Shown here: positions 41,401 through 49,751 of the stretch, piece after piece
Layout of the letters: the number at the start of each line of letters is the position of its first letter
Numbering within the stretch: the first letter of the stretch is position 1
Assembly: GCA_947184155.2 (NCBI GenBank)
Contig: CAMXCT020001672.1
Location: 74,897-138,896 of the forward strand
Source: Cladocopium goreaui
Taxonomy: Eukaryota; Sar; Dinophyceae; Suessiales; Symbiodiniaceae
Direction of reading: 5' to 3'
Length of the DNA: 64,000 nt
Notes under the pieces: generated by a model
Seen by the model: the letters and a program-made list of their open reading frames with translations, nothing else
Database searches by the model: none
Told to the model about the DNA's origin: nothing
Translations under genes and position numbers: made by a program

Positions 41401-44294
41401 TGGGTGACAAGTGCCTGTGTCGTGGTTTCAGGTAGCTCGCACATCTCGGCTAATTCGCGCAGGAGTTTTCTGGCTGTTCTTGGGAGTTCAAAACTGCACC
41501 ATGAGATGAGACGGAGGGGAGCCTGTGAGTACACTTCAAAGGGGAGCACTCCAGGGGTACCTTCTAACTGCTCCATATCTGGTCGTCCTTCAGGGAGGGC
41601 GACTCGTGTCCAATGCGAGTAATTGTGTTGTGCAGTGCCAAGGTACGCTCTCCATCCTGTGATATGCGTAATTGCAAATCCCCGTTGCCTAAGCAATTTA
41701 ATGTCATGGTTCGACGGGTTCCATACGCAAAGTCTGTCATCTGCATGGTGAATGAGGTGGACCTCTCGCATTTGAGATAAGTTGTATGTCGTCAGCAGCG
41801 ATGGTGGCAGGGCAATGGCTGCTAGCACGGTTTTGCCTTCAATGTCTGGGAATTCCGAGAGGATAGTCTCCCATACCATTCCTGCATACGAGCCAGCGCT
41901 GTGCCCTCGGATGTAGATAGAGCCTACCATGTATCCTGTTAATCTCAGAAGGTCTACTGGGCGGATTTCAGGGGGCAGACATACTCCGACTAGCGGGTGT
42001 GCAACTAGTAATTTAGTGAAAAGCCGCAGGCCATGTATGTACCCTGGCCACGGAGGTTTCCTGTGTGCCGGGATGATAGGGCAGAAGCGCAACAATTTCA
42101 TGGCCCGACTGATGATTTGCGCCTGCAATTGGTTCGCACTGGGCATTCCTAAGACGCGGCACCAGAAGTGTGCACCTATGGGAAACATGGCAATGTGCAG
42201 TAACAGGTATTCTTGTGTGTGGGCAGTGCCTGCTACTGTGCCAGCTCTTGCATTCCAATCGTCCTGTTTGCTAAGGGATGGCCCATACACATGCGCTTCC
42301 TTTTTGCAAGCTAGCAGTACGTCCCAATCTTCATCAAGTTCACCTCCACCCAACCCAGTGCACTGAACTTCCAGGGACCCTGGGTCAGCGTCATTGAGTT
42401 GCCAGGAGGTGTTGTCCATGACAGTGATTTTCCAATCAGTGTATTTGGGGTCTGTATGGCTAGCAAGAACCTCATTGATGGCTAGCTCTGCGTTGCTAGG
42501 GTCAATTTCCAGTCGTCGTTGCAGCGCTTCCAACAGAGGGAGGATTGGGGCAGTGGGAAGCTGGAGGCTCGCATGCTGACCGCAGAAGACGATGGCAGGT
42601 TCGCAAGCCTTGGGCCAAGGTGTATGGTTATTGCTGCTGTTGGGGACGTCCACTGGTGTCCAAAGGCTCTGGAGAAGCAACACCTGCGTCTTAGTAAGGC
42701 TTCTGTTTTGCGGGACATGCGGCTTGGCGACTATTTTACTCCCTCGAACAAAATCGCAGCCTGTGGGGTGTGTCCATAACGGTGGTGCCTCGTCGACTCC
42801 TATGAGCGACACAGCAAGCGGTTGCAGCCCTTTGCTTAGCCACTGTTTGAGTTGGTGTCCTAGGCCTACTTTACTCCCATGGAAGGCGTGCATTATTGGC
42901 GGCAGGCTATACCCCATGGCTAACTCCTTGCTTTGGAACAACTTGTCTCCTGGAAGACAGAGGATGGGGAAGTCGGCCGGGAAAACTGACATAGGGGAGA
43001 GTGCACCTTGCTCGAAAATGGGACGCGCCCAGGTAAGGAATGGCGGGGTCCGCTCGACAAAGTCCGGTCTAAGGTATCGGCCATCTCCATGACGTGGCCA
43101 TTCTCCTTGCTCCGGGATGGGGAATGCAATGGCTCCCGCCCATTCGCCCAACATCGCCCATGCATGTGTCCAGTCAAGCGGGGTTCTAGCCTTACATCCT
43201 AGTAGGGGGGTGAGAAGCAGCCCGCCTCTCATTGCTTCAGCAGGGTCTTCTGGCACAGCGGTTGTAGCAAGGAAACTGGCTCGGCTATCTTTAAGTGCGG
43301 TGACCCAGTCATCTGCTGATCGGCGGTTGGCAGGGTGAGCTATTCGTCTTGCCTTTGGGACGGGTGCATCACTCGGACAGGAGCTTTGGGCAGTAGCCAG
43401 GGGCATGAATGCATCCGGGGTTTCTTGGTCCATTTCAACATCAGCTGCATTGGTCGGGATATGCCCTGTCACAATGATTAAGCCGGCATTGAGTTCAGCT
43501 TTGGCTTCTGTGGCGAGGAGTACTGCCGGAGGGCACTGGCTAGAGCTGGCCATTGTGTTGTGTTGCATTGCTTCGGCTCTGCTTGCCTTATCCGTCATAA
43601 GATTGATTAGTTCGGCTATCTCAAACAATGAGGTAGGCACACAGTCAGAGTCGATTAGTGCAAAATTTACCATGGGGAACATTAAGCACAGTGCCTCCAG
43701 AGCTGCAGCACCAGCCCAGGTATAATGGACCTGATGCAAACCTGTGTTAGCATGAATGGGAAAATAAATGGCAGTCGTTTTCTCCCGGTAAGGGCCAGTT
43801 ACTGTACATCGGCCCTTGATCCAGGGTGCAAATTGCGGCCAGTAGGCTGGAGGATCAGTGCCTGACAGTTTGCGATTGTCCACATAAACATAAACAGTGG
43901 CATACTGTGGTAACCATGAGAGATTATCTATGATCCACTGGAAGAGCGTTTTATGATGGACCTGGCTGGCTGCGGGGCGTTGGACGCCGTTCCCTTCGTC
44001 CACCATGAGTGCGGGGTATGTCAGGGGTGACCGGGGCATTCGACAAGAGCCAACATCATCCCATTTCCACCTCTGTTTAATATCGTCCATGCCGAGCGGG
44101 GTCTCAACCTCTTTTTGCGAGAGGAAAAGTTCATCAAGCTGGTGGCTTAATTGAGTGACCTCCTGGACGTTGAGGAAATCTATAGGTGCGGCAATTTCCC
44201 ACCGTTCCCTTGGGGGAGGCTCGGCCCCTTGTTGGAAATACGGAGCGTCATCTTCTGCTTCGAGGGCGTCAAAGTATTCTGTATCACTGTCCAT
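38493..44294 (-). CDS. Giant ORF: DSD-motif region, alpha/beta hydrolase-like, SF1 helicase
   Basis: An uninterrupted frame (open from 44,300) has its first ATG at 44,294: MDSDTEYFDALEAEDD, 1,933 codons. Residues 130-240 contain ATVYVYVDNRKLSG and FALIDSDCVPTSLFEIAEL, a DxD-type motif as in GT-A glycosyltransferases. Residues ~690-900 contain IYIRGHSAGSYAG (nucleophile elbow, Ser ~801), HLIHHADDRLCVW (Asp ~854) and AQHNYSHW (His ~892/896), a plausible alpha/beta-hydrolase triad. Residues 1,325-1,830 form an SF1 helicase closest to UPF1-like proteins: Walker A GLFGAGKS (~1,327), Walker B LLVIDEGQQ (~1,450), motif III WTGDSEQTPGG (~1,478), and SIGFLN plus RITVGLTRSK (~1,811) as motifs V-VI. An intact frame of this length implies recent selection or recent arrival. 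It recalls repeated predicted proteins of Symbiodiniaceae; its role is unknown. Confidence 0.85.
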   Translation of the reverse strand: MDSDTEYFDALEAEDDAPYFQQGAEPPPRERWEIAAPIDFLNVQEVTQLSHQLDELFLSQKEVETPLGMDDIKQRWKWDDVGSCRMPRSPLTYPALMVDEGNGVQRPAASQVHHKTLFQWIIDNLSWLPQYATVYVYVDNRKLSGTDPPAYWPQFAPWIKGRCTVTGPYREKTTAIYFPIHANTGLHQVHYTWAGAAALEALCLMFPMVNFALIDSDCVPTSLFEIAELINLMTDKASRAEAMQHNTMASSSQCPPAVLLATEAKAELNAGLIIVTGHIPTNAADVEMDQETPDAFMPLATAQSSCPSDAPVPKARRIAHPANRRSADDWVTALKDSRASFLATTAVPEDPAEAMRGGLLLTPLLGCKARTPLDWTHAWAMLGEWAGAIAFPIPEQGEWPRHGDGRYLRPDFVERTPPFLTWARPIFEQGALSPMSVFPADFPILCLPGDKLFQSKELAMGYSLPPIMHAFHGSKVGLGHQLKQWLSKGLQPLAVSLIGVDEAPPLWTHPTGCDFVRGSKIVAKPHVPQNRSLTKTQVLLLQSLWTPVDVPNSSNNHTPWPKACEPAIVFCGQHASLQLPTAPILPLLEALQRRLEIDPSNAELAINEVLASHTDPKYTDWKITVMDNTSWQLNDADPGSLEVQCTGLGGGELDEDWDVLLACKKEAHVYGPSLSKQDDWNARAGTVAGTAHTQEYLLLHIAMFPIGAHFWCRVLGMPSANQLQAQIISRAMKLLRFCPIIPAHRKPPWPGYIHGLRLFTKLLVAHPLVGVCLPPEIRPVDLLRLTGYMVGSIYIRGHSAGSYAGMVWETILSEFPDIEGKTVLAAIALPPSLLTTYNLSQMREVHLIHHADDRLCVWNPSNHDIKLLRQRGFAITHITGWRAYLGTAQHNYSHWTRVALPEGRPDMEQLEGTPGVLPFEVYSQAPLRLISWCSFELPRTARKLLRELAEMCELPETTTQALVTHIAAHNSEVKTEQEATQYLATLATVTISSRTKLLNYTTMVQHFLGTLQLPMTVYMLDYYLPMLSPNEGYNETGLTMQSAGPVRQPSQPIALEFLFKGSEFGHWKVKGGQDAFAFRHPSLGKTEVFSLLASDAHHHKVSPIGTGRLIAMVGTAEAPADDGDDLQILFGLVLAITPRASKKKDELAASRIYRQCNPKFIEVAFLSGPAIEFFAKEQLEALQDWYSASGQHLDPIDATVQGQKSPVPKTFFLHTMWMFGCTKPTRELTAVAQTSPCRYHLGLGIYNVQTAVEGMEGNKRSHFLHLCGQLLRLVLIPCHVEGERHPWTRSTALSFAAEIDGHVLGTLCAVTMALLTNRLDLCIQGLFGAGKSKSMAILILALIEIDNTDSLKILFICKENSGTRSFADLLLWLDPPSGVFGRIGRLVGDQERNKSSYSHTKFDIHPRERRQMLNKCQLILATGGTVAQDLTMQWSTMGSFMQELSLLVIDEGQQYGTDREIAVISLLKQQPLVLWTGDSEQTPGGIDRAARNAKRSRQLLLAKKHGLRSDRNYYMPANLADAMIRLLDGSANEGLAALSQILKRGQSTLGQLWTSHLSPQDEEDLRAASTVLPGLKAQFEAAQPNMQRHSRFVNSELLEGTALNFPRSLVRLAWILQHAATLLPMAGDIQAVLNSQTAGVSDIHAWGLMLPSSSRVSPVTYHAVVAVRYPDLCRQINGLWELGSFASGGLPDKPPGFQLVLWDTNARINGLVATDLETLVSEVLTPFPHNAGFADGLFTMTTATDHKNNLNRSVLKRDYVRTLRVETIANSAGGTAQVSIVAQPSIGFLNTKYYSNGSPTEDTEDCLGRITVGLTRSKSLTVLVSPLDMMGLMGMAQVVATIAYGLRGLRRGVTTWRWPDFNPDPVQENLAQLSRWSLNSAPTWEFPPLAIANQYYDQQAEEVKRARYRLILVRGSDLRWLNRERLQEVEAGG

Positions 44295-44563
44295 TGACAC
44301 ATCCTCGACTGTGTTATCTGGGGCGATTCTGCTGGTTCGATGTCTGTATCTGAGTCATCAGGGTCAGGCGACGTCAATGCAATGACGCTTGGTACCTTTG
44401 GGCTCCCATATAGGGCGCACCCTGGGGCGGTACCCTTTCCACCACAAAGGACGTACACGGTCTCCCTGTGTATTCGCTCGCCAAAAAGGCGGCAACCCGC
44501 AGAAGCAAGCAACACTAGACCGTTGATGTCTTTGTCCGATGTGGCCTGCGAAGGTTCCCACAT
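44295..44563 (-). CDS. Possible N-terminal extension of giant ORF in repeat L
   Basis: The minus-strand ATG at 44,563 starts the same leader as ORF-B (MWEPSQATSDKDINGLVLL). Because of one extra G near 44,424 it continues as SPKVPSVIALTSPDPDDSDTD and EPAESP before running out of frame with the giant ORF near 44,330. The acidic stretch resembles the giant ORF start (VEDVSMDSDTEYF), so a one-base difference near 44,330 could once have joined them. Whether the giant protein begins here or at 44,294 cannot be settled by eye. Confidence 0.35.
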
Positions 44564-45436
44564 GAGGTATTTCGGTGGGTTGGTTTCTTGTCCACCTTAT
44601 AACCTCCCCCTTTTAAGGGTGTGGTCCCAACGCAGCACAGCTCGATCCTTGGTGTAGGACCTTACTGTGGCCTGACTGTACATTAAGCCGAGGTGCTTCT
44701 GCCAGAACCTCGACCGCTGGGTGACCCAGTCGATAGCGATCCCACCCCTCCATGTGACACATACCCGAAAGCATGGGAACACACGAAGGAGGTCCAGGTT
44801 ACCCCAGACACCGTGACTACCCTGGCATTCGTCACGGAGGAACCGACGGTCTGATCCGTGCGGAGCATAGCAACCCTCACACGAACTTTGACCGTTAGCC
44901 AGGACACAAGCAATGGATCGGAAGTTGAAGCAGTGGTGACATCCAATCGTGGCGGGCTAGGCCCCGTTACCCATTCATTTCCTCCGAGTCACCAAGGAGG
45001 ACGTGGGACCACAATCGAAAGACAACCACTACCTAGTCAACAACCTACCAAAGAAGTGTACCTGACCCCCCTTTGCATGAACAACAGTGGAACGAACCGC
45101 AGTCCGAACTCAGTGAGTCCACACGCAGGGGTTCACCCAACTTGCCTGACCATCCCAAAGAGAACCCACATAGAAGGGTGGGATCCACCTCCGAGTCACC
45201 AAGGAGTGGATGGCGCTGTGGCCCGTCGACCACGCAGCACAGGTTGACACGTCCGAGTCACCAAGGACAGCACCAACCTGCCGGCTAGGGAGTGTGACGT
45301 AACCATGTCCTTTCATGGTTCCAGGTCGAGAGGTCAACGGGTAGACACCTTTTACCCTCACTCAACAACCTTGGGACCCTCGCGGGTCCACGCTCCCTCT
45401 TACAGGCTAGGTATCGGGGACCCCATCCCCCTACCC
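44385..45436. repeat. Direct repeat L (1,052 bp) beside the giant ORF
   Basis: Same orientation as 37,443-38,498, with roughly 30-35 scattered differences. On the minus strand it lies just upstream of the giant ORF. Its outer edge is preceded (minus strand) by AAAAAAAAAAGGG. It lacks TG...CA ends and no target duplication was found, so it is not a typical LTR. Confidence 0.9.
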
Positions 45437-45904
45437 CCTTTTTTTTTTATGCCACCTGCACTGAAACTTCTGGAAACCTTCCGGAACCCTCCGGAACCTT
45501 GTCCCGCAGCGCGCACCGGAGCACAGCGGAGCTTACAATTGGCTGAAGACCCCCAGTGCTTCGCTGTTCGCAAACAAACAACCCTGACCAACCCATGGGT
45601 TTGGCAGCTGCAAGGAACGCTTTCTCGGTTTCTCTCCGGACCAAAAAGGGACCCAAGAAGAGCGCGGTGCCTAGAAATACGACCCTCTCAGGTTCTGGCA
45701 GCTGCAAGGAGTGTCTTCCCTGCTGTTTCCACATCCAGACAGGGCCGCCAACAAGAGCGCGGTGCCTAAAAATACGACCATCTGTGGCCTTCGCACCAGC
45801 TGGAAACGCCTTCCCGATCTCCCGCCAAGTCAGCAAGGAACGCCTTCTCGGTGTCTCTCCAGGGCAAAAAAAATCCTTCTTTGCTCTTGTGGGTACAAAG
45901 AAAC
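45437..45904. other. Non-coding flank with GGAACC clusters
   Basis: A poly-T run (45,439-45,448) is followed by an ACCTGCACTGAAACTTCTGG / CCTTCCGGAACCCTCC cluster like that at 23.78 kb. Two imperfect copies of a unit containing AAGAGCGCGGTGCCTA-AAATACGACC start near 45,656 and 45,753. No gene is supported. Confidence 0.5.
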
Positions 45905-46485
45905 CATCGCGCCCCCTTCAAGCCCCCTTCAAGCCCCCTGCAAGCCCCCTTCACCTTGAAGCCCCCTTGAAGCCCCCTTGAAGCCCCCTTGAAGCCCCCT
46001 TGAAGGTCTCGACCTGCAAGCCCCCTTCAAGCCCCCTTCGTGCCCCCTTCAAGCCCCCTTCAAGCCCCCTTCAAGCCCCTTCGTGCTTTCTGAAGCCTTC
46101 ATGATGGTTAGCCCCCTTGAAGGTCTCGACCTGCAAGCCCCCTTCAAGCCCCCTTCGTGCCCCCTTCAAGCCCCCTTCAAGCCCCTTCGTGCTTTCTGAA
46201 GCCTTCATGATGGTTAGGCCCCTTGAAGCCCCCTTGAAGCCCCTTTGAAGCCCCCTTGAAGCCCACCTTGAAGCCCCCCTTCAAGCCCCCCCTCCAGCCT
46301 TTGAAGGTGAAGGGTACTATCAATTTTAGTCTTTGGATCCTTCCTGCCCCTTCAAGCCTTCTCCTTAAGCCTTAAGCCCCCCCCCCCCCTTAAGCCCCCC
46401 CCCCTTAAGCCTTAAGCCTTCCCCCCTTACCTTAGCCTTCCCCCCTTAAGCCCCCCCTTACCTTCAAGCCCCCCTTAGATTGACA
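45905..46485. repeat. C-rich CCCCCTTGAAG/CCCCCCTTAAG array
   Basis: Irregular 10-13-bp units with two near-identical ~100-110-bp blocks inside (from GAAGGTCTCGACCTGCAAG at 46,002 and at 46,119, each ending near TTCATGATGGTTAG). Units change from TTGAAG/TTCAAG to TTAAG toward the right. Confidence 0.9.
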
Positions 46486-47457
46486 AGAACCAGAACCGCC
46501 TCTTCACAAATGCGAATGGCATGCCTCTTGACGTCGTTTTGGTTTTTCTCGCTACCCCCTGATGACTTCCTCATCCTCTGCAAGCGCTCCAGGCCCCAAG
46601 AGCATTAGACCACCGCAATGAGGCCCACACTAAACTAAGAGTGCGCCTATGAGCAACCGGTCCGCTGCTGTACCAATTTCCTTGCAATGTTGGTCTCCAA
46701 ATAGACAATGAAACTAAGAGGAAGTGGTGCTGCTTCCTTACGAAGGGAGAGCTCAGAGGGTATTGCACAGCCCTGATGATGGGGACATCTAATGCTGGTT
46801 TGAGAGCTGGAAAACCCGCATACCTTGCCATACCAACGCTCTTGAGCACAAGTCCAAGAGAGGACCTCTGTGAGGAGACCTGGAGGAAATCTGTCACCAC
46901 ACGTGTCTGTAGGCTGTATGGCAAGAACTGTGACACCTTGACCACATTAGTTGGAATGTCCAACAGTAATGATAGCGACTCACCCAGTACGACAGCGACT
47001 CATCCAATGCAGACTTGTGACCAGACCGGGCTGAATTATCACCATTAGCGCCCTGGTGTTTGTGCAGTTGCGAGGTGAAAGAAGAGCATGAACTGACAAT
47101 TTGGCCAACGGTTCATATTGCGTGATGGCATGGCATACCTACCCGCGGGGCATGATCGGATGGAGGAAAGCCACCAGTGGACCGAGATGAAAAATCCAAA
47201 AGTCTGTAGATTCACAAATCCACCCTCATCCCAGCGACTCAGTGGCATCTTGGGAACCAAAGGGGGACGCCTTTGGTGAGGGAGTCGTGGACATCCAAGT
47301 CCTAGAGCAGCTGCAACGGGTAGATAGTGCGGACTGGATCCAGCACTAAGATTCTAGAAGCACCTGAACAGTTCTGCAGGTTCCAACTTGGACCCTGTGA
47401 CTTTTTTTATTGTCGGCGCCCGTTGTCTTTCGGCGGGTCGCACTTGAGACTCCCGAG
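46486..47457. other. Non-coding stretch
   Basis: Open frames at 46,571-46,963 (minus) and 46,776-47,048 (plus) overlap and have no recognisable motifs. I call nothing here. Confidence 0.4.
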
Positions 47458-47538
47458 TGGACCAACAGGGATTTGAACCACCACCGGCAGTCTGTCATGG
47501 CAAAACCAACGCCTCACCAACTGAGCCATCGGGTCGCC
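47458..47538 (-). tRNA. tRNA-like sequence with Pol III A and B boxes (pseudogene or SINE head)
   Basis: On the minus strand the sequence starts GGCGACCCGATGGCTCAGTT. It has an A-box TGGCTCAGTTGG and a B-box GGTTCAAATCC about 50 nt later, as in tRNA genes. The anticodon-position loop reads TTTTGCC (TTG in anticodon place), but the acceptor and T stems pair poorly. It is better read as a tRNA pseudogene or the head of a tRNA-derived SINE than as a working tRNA. Confidence 0.4.
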
Positions 47539-47686
47539 TAACTTGGCCCCTCAGTGGCGCAGTTTTAAGCCGGATTGGGAAGTCTTTTTCAGTGAGACGT
47601 TCAGCCCAGTCATACACTAACTTGGCTGAGGCTATGTTCACTATGCAATCTGAACTGGTTTTTTTTGCATTGGTGAATTAACCAAG

Positions 47687-47812
47687 ATGCGCCGCACCCA
47701 AGAGCTCCTCCATCACAACTTGGCCGCAATTACCAAAGAATGGGTTGAGGTGAATCCGGACATCTCCAATATGCTGCTTCCCAGACTCAGTCCTGGTGTG
47801 CACCTCGAGTAG
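47687..47812 (+). CDS. Candidate small ORF or exon (MRRTQELLHHNLAA)
   Basis: An ATG preceded by a T-run and CCAAG opens 41 codons ending in TAG: MRRTQELLHHNLAAITKEW, then VEVNPDISNMLLPRLSPGVH. The composition is protein-like. The minus strand is also open here, so it may be a decayed exon. No family is recognised. Confidence 0.3.
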   Translation: MRRTQELLHHNLAAITKEWVEVNPDISNMLLPRLSPGVHLE

Positions 47813-48252
47813 AGGAATACGGATGGCGGTGCCCCGCTGGGGTTGGCATTCACGTGCTGGACATGAACCGCGTTCATAATCCATTTGTGGCTCAGACTTA
47901 TCAACTGTTTCTCCGCTGAGATTATGGTAACCATGAATATTTGTAAATAGATGCGAAGCCTGGAGCAATTTTCGGACATGTCTTGATGACATTGAGGAGT
48001 TCAGGATTGAGCTGAGAACGTTTGCATGCATTTGGAATCAATCTGAATTGAGGACGTTTGAATGCATGAGTGCATTTGAAGTAATTCAAGAATGTGAACA
48101 TGCGAATGCAAGTGGAATCGTATGCATAGAAAGTGTTTATGAATTCAAAGAACCTGGAATGGAGTTTCCAGAAACCCACAGAATTTTTCAACGAAAGTTG
48201 CGTTCTGTGAGCTTTACTTTTATGGGAAACTTTCATATGAAAGTTTCCGCAC

Positions 48253-48894
48253 TGTGACGAACCGATTTGAACTTTGAACTTTGGACTAAACTGAGTTTAG
48301 AGTGGCTGCTTGTTAGTAGTTGTGTGTGTAACTGTGAATAGTCGACACGTCGTTTTGAGTTTGTTGGTTGACAGGTTAACTTCGAGACGGTGGTCGCCTA
48401 TGCCCCTCAATGATGACAACAGACCAAGCACCCGTCATCATGGTGAGATGACAAAATGGGGTGCTGGTCGTCTGAGGGGGGCAAAAGCGACCGCAGTGTC
48501 ATTGTTGCCTGTCTCTGGTTAGTGGAAGAAAGTTTTTGAGAGAAAGATCTTCGGATCTTGAACATTTAAACAATTGTTGCAGTCAAGCTGTATGGTTGCT
48601 TTTGGCTCAAAGCCAAGGAAACTGCAAAGAAGTAGTCTGAGACAGTCACGTGGTTTAGTCCAGTTTGTCTTGCTTGTCTTGCTTGTTGCTTTGGTTCGTG
48701 TGTTTTTTGTTGCTACAGCACCTCTGAGAGAGCGTCCAAAAGGGTTGAGCTGCTCCGAACCTGAGAGCTTGTGTGTGGGAACCGCGTTTGCGTAAACTTC
48801 GCTGTGCGTAGGTTGTAGGAACTGCATTTAGGTGTAGGTCCTGGGATTTACGTAGAAAGGATTTTTGAACCAACTTGGGTTTGAATTTTCCGCA
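48253..48894 (+). repeat. copia-2 5' LTR (right end sure, left end tentative)
   Basis: Ends TTTTCCGCA directly before the primer-binding site, as in copia-1. The left end is guessed from a TGTGA start. It contains TTTTGGCTCAA (48,600-48,610), an 11-base match to the end of the dinoflagellate spliced leader. Confidence 0.35.
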
Positions 48895-48910
48895 TGGTAG
48901 CGGAGCTGCC
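48895..48910 (+). promoter_or_regulatory. copia-2 primer-binding site
   Basis: TGGTAGCGGAGCTGCC is identical to the copia-1 site at 26,802, again with zero spacing from the LTR end. Confidence 0.8.
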
Positions 48911-48960
48911 AACGTGCAGCATCCGTTGTAGTCAAGTATCCTTGCAGTAGTGTAGTTGCA

Positions 48961-49050
48961 ATGTCTGGATCTGGTGGTTCTGGTAGACGCGGAGACGCTA
49001 GGAGGCGTAGGCGTAGTGTAGAACCTGAAACAGAAAGGTTTCGCGGAGAT
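48961..49050 (+). pseudogene. copia-2 gag, first 30 codons
   Basis: An ATG at 48,961 opens MSGSGGSGRRGDARRRRR and reads to GGA GAT at the insertion point of the tyrosine-recombinase element. The frame continues, after the 8.95-kb insertion, at 57,998, where one TAA (58,006) then interrupts it. Confidence 0.65.
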
Positions 49051-49510
49051 GTTGCGACTCAGCGCGCTGATGTAACCTTATTCCTTGCGTAAAGAAAAAG
49101 AAGCTGAATGCAGCTTCTAGTTGACCCTTCTCCTTCCCGTTCCCTTCCTCTCTTGCGTGTGCGCTTTTGCGTTTCCTCTTTCCCTCTCGCGTGCGTTGCG
49201 ATGGAAACTTCTAACCTGAGGAAACTTCTGAGTTGGGTGATCACTTGAAGAGATTATTGGCGGTGCGTTTGAATGCAAACGTTATCTGCAATCAACTTTA
49301 CTTTTTACGTTTGTAACTCTTCAGTGAACTGTTTTCCCCAACTCGGTTTTTTTAAGTTGTTTCAGCTTGTTGTTTTCTGTAAACATCTGCTGAATCTTTT
49401 GCACACAGGTGTAAATTGAACTAAATGCCAATGGTGGCCATTTCAAGTTCAATACCTCCAAAGGGAGGGTGGGAGGGTTCAACGTTTCTTACGTGATTCG
49501 TTTTTTGTGC
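49051..49510 (+). repeat. Split direct repeat A1
   Basis: Left end of the element, matching 57,156-57,614 with one substitution (TTCCCGT/TGCCGT region) and one indel (TTCAACG/TTCACG). It contains a GAAGCTG-AATG-CAGCTTC hairpin at 49,100-49,117. Confidence 0.95.
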
Positions 49511-49751
49511 AGCCATGGGTGGATGATGGCACGTCGTTTAGACTTGGATGACAGGTACGACAATTTGACTGAATTTCAGATTTTCAACATTACTTGGTGC
49601 CTTTGGGATTACAGTGATTTTTCTCGTATCCGTGTTTTCTCCTTTCTGTCCATCAGCGATTAGAGTGCTTTCTGCTGTACAACTTATTGTATCAGTGTGG
49701 AACTTGTGGACATCTTGGAGGAACTGGACAGGTACAGAGAGCACCTTGAAG
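49511..49751 (+). other. Spacer before recombinase ORF
   Basis: Short frames (MMARRLDLDDRYDN at about 49,525; VDILEELDRYREHLEDER near 49,705) are protein-like but not connected to the ORF in frame. The recombinase frame is open from 49,614 without an ATG until 49,752. Confidence 0.4.

Noticed and set aside
41564-43725. Plus-strand ORFs of 100-166 codons antisense to the giant ORF
   Set aside because: They are shadows of a 1,935-codon frame that has clear domain motifs on the minus strand.
37443-45436. Reading the 1.05-kb direct repeats as LTRs of an LTR retrotransposon
   Set aside because: No TG...CA ends, no primer-binding site or polypurine tract in the right places, no RT between them, and no target duplication seen.
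45305-45981. Plus and minus ORFs of 129-154 codons beyond repeat L
   Set aside because: Composition follows the local repeats and the C-rich array; no domain, no consistent frame.
46571-46963. 130-codon minus ORF as a LINE or RT fragment
   Set aside because: I looked for RT blocks and found none; an overlapping plus frame is equally open.
49614-49751. GTG-initiated start of the recombinase ORF
   Set aside because: The extra 46 codons look non-coding and eukaryotic nuclear genes rarely use GTG; ATG 49,752 is preferred.
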